Shown here one piece after another: positions 1 through 5,867 of a stretch of 13,834 nt of DNA (position 1 is the first letter of the stretch; each line of letters begins with the position of its first letter). Both the position numbers and the translations under genes were made by a program. Where the stretch lies: assembly GCA_905479795.1 (NCBI GenBank), contig CAJQNX010000074.1, positions 1 through 13,834 of the forward strand, in the 5' to 3' direction. The notes under the pieces are model-generated. The model had not been told where the DNA came from, did no database searches, and was given only the letters and a program-made list of their open reading frames with translations. The DNA comes from an uncultured Candidatus Midichloriaceae bacterium. Lineage in GTDB: Bacteria > Pseudomonadota > Alphaproteobacteria > Rickettsiales > Midichloriaceae.

Positions 1-1878
1 CTTACCTTTGTATTTAACGGCTTCTATTGCAAGTAAATCACCCCCTGCTTCAGTATAAGCTAATCCATTTGTGATTCCAATTCGATTCTTTTTTTCAATT
101 TCTCCATAATTGAATTTATGTGGTCCTAGGTATTCATTAAGTTTATCACTTGTGATAGATAGTTTTTTTTCATTAGTCATCAAGATTCTTTTGACGGATT
201 TTCTAAATATTTTTTCAATTTCTCTATTTAAATTTCTAACTCCCGATTCCCTAGTATAGTATCTAATTATGTCCATAATGACTGAGTCGTCTACTGTTAA
301 TTCACTTTCACTTACGGAATGAGAATCTCGAATCTTAGGGATTAAATGTTTCAATGCTATTTCTAATTTATCTTTTTCGGTATATCCAGATAATCTAATG
401 ATCTCCACTCTATCTAATAATGGGCTGGGTATATTTAGGCTATTAGCTGTAGCAACAAACATAACTTTTGATAAATCAAAATCAACTTCTAGATAGTTAT
501 CGTTAAAGTTTTTATTTTGAGAAGCATCAAGAACCTCAAGTAATGCAGAGCTTGGATCTCCTCTGTAATCATTACCTAGCTTATCAATTTCATCTAATAA
601 TATCAGAGGGTTAGAGCTTTTCGCTTTTTTTAATGCTTGAATTATTTTACCGGGCATTGCACCAACATAAGTTCGCCTATGACCTTTGATTTCTGCCTCA
701 TCTCTGAGACCTCCCAATGTTATTTTTGCAAAATTTCTTCCAGTTGCCTTTGCAATTGACCTTGCTAAAGAGGTTTTGCCAACTCCTGGAGGACCAACTA
801 GACAAATAATACTACCACCTAATTTTTTAGATTTTATATTTACAGCGAGATACTCAATAATTCTTTCTTTAACTTTATTTAATGCGTAATGCTCTTCATC
901 CAATGCACCTTGCGCTTTACTGAGATCCTTATTATTTAATGTTAATTTATTCCATGGTAATGAAATAATCCAATCAAGGTAATTTCTTATAACTGTCGCT
1001 TCAGAAGACATTGGATTCATCATTTTAAGCTTTTTTAACTCAGAATTAGCTTTTTCTTTTGCTTCTTTGCTAAGCTTAAGTTTACTAATTTTACTACTTA
1101 ATTCAGCAAACTCTTCTTTAATGTCTTCTTCTCCCAGCTCTTTATGAATTGCCTTTAATTGCTCTTGCAAATAATAATCTTTTTGATTTTTTTCAATTTG
1201 GGTTTTAACTCTGCTTTTTATTTTAGTTTCAGCCTTTAACAACTCGGTTTCTGAATTAATGTAAATCATTAGTTTTTCTAATTTTTTATTCACATCATCT
1301 ATTTCCAAAATATATTGCTTCTTTTCCAATGCTAAATGCACTTGAGAGCACAGCGCATTACAAAATCCAACTATATCTTTCATTTTAATAATGTTAAGAA
1401 GTGATTCTTGAGTTGATTTTTTGCTAAGATTTGAATATTCCTCAAATAAATCTGTAACAGCATTTCGTAGAACTAAGCTTTCCTGATCATTTGAACACGT
1501 ATCAAACATTTGTTTAATATCAGCTTTAATATAACCATTTCTGCTAATGAATTTTATAACTTTTGCTTTTTCTAAACCTTCTACTAAAATTTTTACAGAT
1601 GAGTCTTGTAATTTTATAACTTGTAGTACTTTGGCTACTACTCCAATCTTATAAAGATCGCTAGATTTTGGATTATCATTTGAGCCATCTTTTTGAGAAA
1701 CTAAGAAAATTTTATTGTTTTTATCTATATTTTGCAAAGCTTTTATAGATTTTTCTCTACCAACAAACAATGGAATGATCATTTTTGGAAACATTACCAC
1801 ATCTCTTAATGGCAATACCGGATACAAACCTAATTCTTCAGTAACTTTTGCTTTCATGATAATTTTATTTTTGTACAT
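1..1878 (-). CDS. lon: ATP-dependent protease La (Lon), C-terminus cut by window edge
   Basis: Lon is a cytoplasmic AAA+ serine protease that unfolds and degrades damaged and short-lived regulatory proteins. The frame runs 626 codons from ATG at 1878 off position 1. Visible in order: the N-terminal substrate domain opening with VLPLRDVV and PLFVGREKSI (about residues 20-44), a charged helical middle, the Walker A motif GPPGVGKT (362-369), Walker B with D429-E430 (LLDEIDK), and the sensor region ATANSLNIPSPLLDR. The last residues, around TEAGGDLLAIEA, are the first strand of the protease domain. The catalytic Ser-Lys pair lies beyond the edge, so activity cannot be judged. An in-frame ATG at 1857 (residue 8) is an alternative start. 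Neither start has a well-spaced ribosome site; AGGA lies 17 bases before the first. The gene is divergent from the mreD-like gene. Family assignment is very secure. Confidence 0.97.
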   Translation of the reverse strand, partial: MYKNKIIMKAKVTEELGLYPVLPLRDVVMFPKMIIPLFVGREKSIKALQNIDKNNKIFLVSQKDGSNDNPKSSDLYKIGVVAKVLQVIKLQDSSVKILVEGLEKAKVIKFISRNGYIKADIKQMFDTCSNDQESLVLRNAVTDLFEEYSNLSKKSTQESLLNIIKMKDIVGFCNALCSQVHLALEKKQYILEIDDVNKKLEKLMIYINSETELLKAETKIKSRVKTQIEKNQKDYYLQEQLKAIHKELGEEDIKEEFAELSSKISKLKLSKEAKEKANSELKKLKMMNPMSSEATVIRNYLDWIISLPWNKLTLNNKDLSKAQGALDEEHYALNKVKERIIEYLAVNIKSKKLGGSIICLVGPPGVGKTSLARSIAKATGRNFAKITLGGLRDEAEIKGHRRTYVGAMPGKIIQALKKAKSSNPLILLDEIDKLGNDYRGDPSSALLEVLDASQNKNFNDNYLEVDFDLSKVMFVATANSLNIPSPLLDRVEIIRLSGYTEKDKLEIALKHLIPKIRDSHSVSESELTVDDSVIMDIIRYYTRESGVRNLNREIEKIFRKSVKRILMTNEKKLSITSDKLNEYLGPHKFNYGEIEKKNRIGITNGLAYTEAGGDLLAIEAVKYKGK

Positions 1879-1879
1879 T

Positions 1880-1896
1880 TATATATATATATATAT
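1880..1896. repeat. TA dinucleotide tract in the lon/mreD divergent spacer
   Basis: About eight and a half TA units sit directly before the lon start codon. On the lon strand they fall between a possible AGGA ribosome site and the ATG. Such tracts slip easily, so length variation here could change lon leader spacing. That consequence is inference; only the tract is observed. Confidence 0.85.
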
Positions 1897-1898
1897 CC

Positions 1899-1929
1899 TA
1901 ATGTTTCTTTAACAAGTTTAAATTTCAAG
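1899..1929 (-). promoter_or_regulatory. Possible heat-shock (RpoH-type) promoter for lon
   Basis: On the minus strand CTTGAAA (1929-1923) matches the -35 consensus of sigma32 exactly. After 16 bases comes AAACATTA (1906-1899), a weak match to the -10 CCCCATNT with only the CAT core and flanking T kept. Lon is a classical heat-shock gene, so the position makes sense, but the -10 is poor and the call is tentative. The element nearly touches the start codon of the divergent mreD-like gene. Confidence 0.25.
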
Positions 1930-1936
1930 CATTTAT

Positions 1937-2416
1937 ATGAAACTAGTTGCTAACTTTAAAATTAATATTTTTCTTATCGTAGTTATTTTAGCCAAATACA
2001 TACCATTTCAAGTTAATATTAAACACCAATATACACCAGAAATTTTATCATTATTAATATATATAATTTATTTGTTAAGAAAAGATATGCTTGGTCACAT
2101 TAATATTTTTTTATTATCATTGCTTGATGATTTGCTAAAATTACATTATTTGGGAGCAACAATTATACAAAATTTTATATATGTTGTCTATATAGATACC
2201 TTAAAGAAAAAATATTCAAACAATATGTTGTTTGATTGGCTTAGTTTTATCATACTAAACATTGTTGTATTGCCATGTAAGTATGTTATTATGAATTTTT
2301 TTAAGAACTATGATATGCTTCCACTAGATATAATATTAAAAAAAACTTTTGTTACAATAGCATTTTTCCCTTTAATTTATTATTTAATTAATAAATTTGT
2401 GCTTGCCAAAAAATAA
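1937..2416 (+). CDS. mreD: MreD-like rod-shape membrane protein
   Basis: This is a 159-residue, almost entirely hydrophobic protein with about five or six membrane segments (roughly residues 8-24, 33-48, 53-67, 71-88, 97-119 and 135-156) and a lysine-rich end. MreD is an inner-membrane part of the elongasome, linking cytoskeletal MreB/MreC to wall synthesis enzymes. Support comes from size, topology, the MreD-like stretch LLDDLLKLHYLG (62-73), and above all position. The stop codon TAA (2414-2416) is followed at once by the ATG of mrdA, the usual partner downstream of mreD. The sequence is otherwise weakly conserved, so the name rests partly on context. No clear ribosome site precedes the ATG. 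mreB and mreC are not adjacent, as lon is divergent just upstream. The alternative is an unrelated small membrane protein. Confidence 0.68.
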   Translation: MKLVANFKINIFLIVVILAKYIPFQVNIKHQYTPEILSLLIYIIYLLRKDMLGHINIFLLSLLDDLLKLHYLGATIIQNFIYVVYIDTLKKKYSNNMLFDWLSFIILNIVVLPCKYVIMNFFKNYDMLPLDIILKKTFVTIAFFPLIYYLINKFVLAKK

Positions 2417-4171
2417 ATGCGTGATGAAAGAAAGAAATATAAAGTCTTTACAAGAAGAGCGCTAGTTGTTGGTTTGACAAAAGGGGCGTTGATAAGCTGT
2501 TTATTAGGAAGATTTTATTATTTGCAAATTTTAAACTCCAGTACTTATGAAACATTATCTAACAGAAATAGATTGAGAGTTTCTTTGATTTCGCCATTAA
2601 GAGGAGATATATTGGATATTAATGGTAAGATATTAGCTAATAATGCAAAAATCTATGCTGTAATCATAAAAAGAGAATTTAAGAAAAACCTAAAAAATGT
2701 TGTAGAGAAGATTAACAATGTAATTATTGATCAAAAAATTTCACTATCAAGAATTTTAGAGAAATCTAAAAATATTTCAATAAGTCAGTCAATAAAATTA
2801 ATTGAAAATATTTCTTTGCAAAATGCAATTTTACTAGATTCAGATCCAAATTTAGAGGAAATTGAAATAGTAGAAGAATATATTAGAAGATACCTATTAG
2901 ATGGTGATGCATTTCATATTATGGGATATATTGGAAGTGTAAGCATGAAGGATATGAATGCAGAAAATATACCCAAGAATTATCAATTTTTCATAGGTAA
3001 GGATGGAATAGAAAAGCAGTTTAATGATGTGCTCCAAGGTAAACCAGGCGTAAAAAAAATTGAAGTAGATGCTAGGGGTAATTTTATAAAAAAAGTAGAT
3101 ATCATTCCACCAATTGTTGGGAAAAACATTAATTTATCAATCAGTAAAGATGTTCAAAAGATCATTTGGAATCACATTGAGAATTATAATGGGGCAATTT
3201 TAGTGTCTGATTTGTCGAAGCAAAAAATAATAGGAATGGTTTCAAGTCCAACAGTTGATCCAAATATTTTTATAAATGGGCTGTCCAATGCAGAATGGAA
3301 TGAGATATTGCAAAATAAACATCATCCTTTAACTAACAAATGCATCTCCACACAGTATCACCCTGGATCAGTGTTTAAAATAGTTATGTTTTTATCAATT
3401 TTAAAAAGTGGTATAGATCACGAAGAAAAGGTATTTTGTCCAGGTTATTATAAATTAGGAAATAGAGTTTATAGGTGCCACAATAAATACGGTCATGGTA
3501 ATGTTGATCTAGATACAGCTTTTGCAAAATCATGCAATGTATATTTTTTTCATCAATCTCTCAAAGTAGGCATAAACAATATAAGTCAAATAGCAAATTT
3601 ATTAGGATTAGGGCAAAAAACAAACATTGATCTTCCTTATGAAATTGCTGGTGTGGTCCCTAATGTTAATTGGAAAAGGTCAAAATATAAACAAAGTTGG
3701 TATTTGGGGGATACCATTAACTCTTCTATAGGGCAGGGGTATCTTGAGACGACTCCTATTCAATTGCTGCAAATGGTCTCTAAAATTGCAACTGGCAAAA
3801 ATTTCACTCCCTCTGTGCTTAATAATGAAAATAGTACAGAAGATAGTCAATTAAATATTAACCAGCAGCATTTAAATATGCTCAGAAAATCGATGCTCAA
3901 GGTGCTTTATAAATCTACGAGTATTGAGTATAATCAAATGATTGACAGTGAAGAATTTATGATAGCTGGAAAAACTGGAACTTCTCAAGTAATATCAACT
4001 AAGCATAATACGCATAGCGATCGATATAAGGACCACAGCCTCTTTGTTGGCTATGCACCTTATCATTCTCCTAGATTTGCAATTGCTGCTGTGATAGAAA
4101 ATGGTGGATGGGGATCAAAAACAGCTTTGCCAGTCTCACGAAAAATATTCTATGACTTGAAAGATTTATAA
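2417..4171 (+). CDS. mrdA: Peptidoglycan D,D-transpeptidase PBP2
   Basis: PBP2 is a class B penicillin-binding protein that cross-links peptidoglycan during cell elongation. It acts on the outer face of the inner membrane as a partner of RodA. The 584-residue product has a short basic N-terminus and one membrane anchor (about 14-37). The pedestal domain opens with RGDILDINGKILANN (62-76). The transpeptidase motifs are complete: SVFK with nucleophile S318 (318-321), SCN (372-374) and KTGT (519-522). The stretch CPGYYKLGNR is also typical of PBP2 rather than PBP3. Length is a little shorter than the E. coli enzyme (about 630). Its ATG directly follows the stop codon of the mreD-like gene, so translation is probably coupled. 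rodA, often next to it, is not downstream. The organism therefore likely makes at least some peptidoglycan, which is an inference. Confidence 0.95.
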   Translation: MRDERKKYKVFTRRALVVGLTKGALISCLLGRFYYLQILNSSTYETLSNRNRLRVSLISPLRGDILDINGKILANNAKIYAVIIKREFKKNLKNVVEKINNVIIDQKISLSRILEKSKNISISQSIKLIENISLQNAILLDSDPNLEEIEIVEEYIRRYLLDGDAFHIMGYIGSVSMKDMNAENIPKNYQFFIGKDGIEKQFNDVLQGKPGVKKIEVDARGNFIKKVDIIPPIVGKNINLSISKDVQKIIWNHIENYNGAILVSDLSKQKIIGMVSSPTVDPNIFINGLSNAEWNEILQNKHHPLTNKCISTQYHPGSVFKIVMFLSILKSGIDHEEKVFCPGYYKLGNRVYRCHNKYGHGNVDLDTAFAKSCNVYFFHQSLKVGINNISQIANLLGLGQKTNIDLPYEIAGVVPNVNWKRSKYKQSWYLGDTINSSIGQGYLETTPIQLLQMVSKIATGKNFTPSVLNNENSTEDSQLNINQQHLNMLRKSMLKVLYKSTSIEYNQMIDSEEFMIAGKTGTSQVISTKHNTHSDRYKDHSLFVGYAPYHSPRFAIAAVIENGGWGSKTALPVSRKIFYDLKDL

Positions 4172-4211
4172 TAGCTTTAAAGTAAAATAATAAAATTAAC
4201 TTTCTAGTATT

Positions 4212-4240
4212 TTGAAAAATTGACTGCTATATTGTATAAA
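4212..4240 (+). promoter_or_regulatory. Sigma70-type promoter of the 4262 gene
   Basis: TTGAAA (4212-4217) and TATAAA (4235-4240) are separated by the ideal 17 bases. Transcription would start near 4247, leaving a leader of about 15 bases that contains the ribosome site. It lies between mrdA and the unknown gene, so the latter can be transcribed independently. Confidence 0.6.
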
Positions 4241-4252
4241 TAATTATTTATT

Positions 4253-4257
4253 GAGGT
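4253..4257 (+). promoter_or_regulatory. Ribosome binding site deciding a GTG start
   Basis: GAGGT ends 4 bases before GTG at 4262. It is one of the few good Shine-Dalgarno sites in the window and is the main reason for choosing the GTG. The first in-frame ATG is at residue 29, inside the repeats. Confidence 0.7.
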
Positions 4258-4261
4258 CAGT

Positions 4262-5605
4262 GTGTTTGGTGAATTAGAAATTTTAGAGGCAATAGAAAAA
4301 GGTGGTTTTGTTGAAGGAATTGATCCGTTGCAATATGCAGTGTTGATGAAGGTTGAATTGAAAGAAAAAGATCCTGTATTATGGGCAATAGATAATAATA
4401 AAAAAATAGACGGCAAAGATGCAGTATTGTTTTCATTAATAAATAATAGTTTTGATGTGAACAATGATATATTAAAATATGTTAAAGATAAAAATTATCA
4501 AATAAACGTTGGTGATGATGCAATTTATTCTGTTGATGCATTTCAAGAAAAAATAGTTTCAAGTATTGTTAAAAAGCAGGAGTTTTTAGATTTAGCTGCT
4601 GAGGATTTAATGAAAATTGCAATTAATGGCAATTTTGCAATAAAGGCAAAATCTCCAATACAATATGCAATTGAAAATAATCCTACTAGTCTTGTACAAG
4701 GGGTTAAAAATATTCTTAAAATACAAGGAAATGACAATCAACTAAAAGACTTTTATGAAAAACTAGCAAAAAAACCTAAAGAAAATCAAAGCCTAATTGA
4801 GCTTTTTGCAAATGAATTTAATTTAGGAGGGAGGGGGAAAGAAAATTTTGTAACGACTATGTTCCCTTTAGTTGAAGCTGAAATAAAAATGCCTGATAGT
4901 TTGGTGAATCTATATATAATGGATCAACTTGAAAAGGGTACATTATCTGTTGAGAAGATTCATCCTAATCATAAAGAACAAGCACTTTTTTCTGTGATTG
5001 ATTTATATCTTGATGAATATACTAACAAAGAAGACAAAGGTAACCTTAAAGCAATGCATGCTCAACTGGCAAAAGACTTGTCTTTAGATACAGACAAGCA
5101 AAAATCTCCACTTGTACAATTTGTTTCCGATCCAGAAGAATGCGCTAATAAGATTAATAATTTGATTAATAAACTGCCAAAGCAAACTAAGTCAGATTTA
5201 GACATTGCAGGTAGTGCAAAAAGTTTAGACTTAGAAAAATTATACAAGAATTATGATCTAGAAACACTTGATAATCTTTCAAAAATTGGTAAAAAATTAG
5301 ATGAAGTGCAGCCAGAAGTTAAAAGCCTTGGTATCGCAAGTAAAATCGGCATTGCTTTAGCTATAATTACGGTGATTCCAGGTATTATTCTTGGTATTAT
5401 AAAATTAGCATCTAATGCTAGTAAAAAACAAGAATTTAAAGAACAACAATCTGAAGCTCTACAAGTAAATCAAGAATTAAATGAATTAGGCGTCAAATCT
5501 AATGATAGAGGTGTGCAAATGCAAAGTAATGATGCTAGTAAATTTACTGAAAAAGTTCTGAGTATGAGATTAAATGCAAAGGGTGGCATTGGTATGGTGA
5601 AATAA
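4262..5605 (+). CDS. Unrecognised 447-residue repeat protein with C-terminal membrane segment
   Basis: I do not recognise this protein. Residues 5-100 form six units of 16 residues, each with an aromatic residue at position 5 of units two to six: Y25, W41, F57, Y73, Y89. Two further units lie at 115-130 and 131-146. The middle (about 150-350) is charged and helical, with looser echoes such as QSLIELF (176-182), DSLVNLY (212-218) and SPLVQFV (282-288). One strongly hydrophobic segment at about 359-383 (IASKIGIALAII onward) looks like a transmembrane helix, followed by a polar, mildly basic tail ending GGIGMVK. There is no N-terminal signal peptide and no enzyme motif. The unit resembles a half ankyrin repeat (PLxxA, then NN), so a degenerate ankyrin-like scaffold is possible. 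A tail-anchored or secreted host-interaction protein would fit the lifestyle but is speculation. It has its own promoter and good ribosome site. Confidence 0.85.
   Translation: MFGELEILEAIEKGGFVEGIDPLQYAVLMKVELKEKDPVLWAIDNNKKIDGKDAVLFSLINNSFDVNNDILKYVKDKNYQINVGDDAIYSVDAFQEKIVSSIVKKQEFLDLAAEDLMKIAINGNFAIKAKSPIQYAIENNPTSLVQGVKNILKIQGNDNQLKDFYEKLAKKPKENQSLIELFANEFNLGGRGKENFVTTMFPLVEAEIKMPDSLVNLYIMDQLEKGTLSVEKIHPNHKEQALFSVIDLYLDEYTNKEDKGNLKAMHAQLAKDLSLDTDKQKSPLVQFVSDPEECANKINNLINKLPKQTKSDLDIAGSAKSLDLEKLYKNYDLETLDNLSKIGKKLDEVQPEVKSLGIASKIGIALAIITVIPGIILGIIKLASNASKKQEFKEQQSEALQVNQELNELGVKSNDRGVQMQSNDASKFTEKVLSMRLNAKGGIGMVK
4274..4561 (+). repeat. Six tandem 48-base units encoding a 16-residue repeat
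   Basis: The units cover residues 5-20, 21-36, 37-52, 53-68, 69-84 and 85-100 with no gap. Examples: DPLQYAVLMKVELKEK, DPVLWAIDNNKKIDGK, DAVLFSLINNSFDVNN, DILKYVKDKNYQINVG. The consensus is D-x-[LV]-x-aromatic-[AS/V]-[IVL], then polar residues and a hydrophobic residue near position 13. The DNA copies are diverged, so the duplication is old. Two more units (DLMKIAINGNFAIKAK, SPIQYAIENNPTSLVQ) sit at 4604-4699, after a 14-residue interruption. Confidence 0.7.
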
Positions 5606-5867
5606 ATGACCTTATCACATCTGCAATTTGTTTCATTGATGCCTCTATATTTTTACAAAGTGTAATTATTGCAGCGACTTTTAACACGGTGTCAAAGTTA
5701 GTTAGAGCAAAATGAGATGGAGATAAGAGAGAGCAAAAGGTTGTTGTGCAAACATGTATAGTTTGTGGAAAAGATGCTTTTAAAGGTAGATTATGCCAAA
5801 AGAAGAATTAAGTTTTGAATGCCTTTTTATCCCTTATGTTGTTGAGTTTAAGAAAATGGTAATGTTT
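5606..5867. other. Gene-free spacer with a possible minus-strand coding relic
   Basis: This is the longest stretch without a called gene, between two converging genes. I see no tRNA, hairpin-plus-T-run terminator or convincing gene. On the minus strand a frame stays open from 5807 to a stop at 5544-5546 (87 codons, running into the end of the 4262 gene). Its only ATG is late, at 5636. The stretch from about 5700 to 5610 reads protein-like (FDTVLKVAAIITLC, then KNIEASMKQIADVIRS). On the plus strand a different frame gives CIVCGKDAFKGRLC around 5754-5795 but has a TGA before it. This could be decayed coding sequence or chance. Confidence 0.35.

Noticed and set aside
1..1878. Lon lacking its protease active site as a natural truncation
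   Set aside because: The frame is open to the window edge, so the missing Ser-Lys pair is a cut-off effect, not a gene defect.
4220..4240. TTGACT and TATAAA as a promoter pair
   Set aside because: Only 9 bases apart. The TTGAAA at 4212 with 17-base spacing explains the same -10 better.
5606..5665. Short plus-strand frame starting at the ATG right after the 4262 gene stop
   Set aside because: Only 19 codons, no ribosome site of its own, no recognisable sequence.
5748..5768. Possible terminator hairpin with CAAAC and GTTTG arms
   Set aside because: The stem is too short and AT-rich and no T-run follows on either strand.
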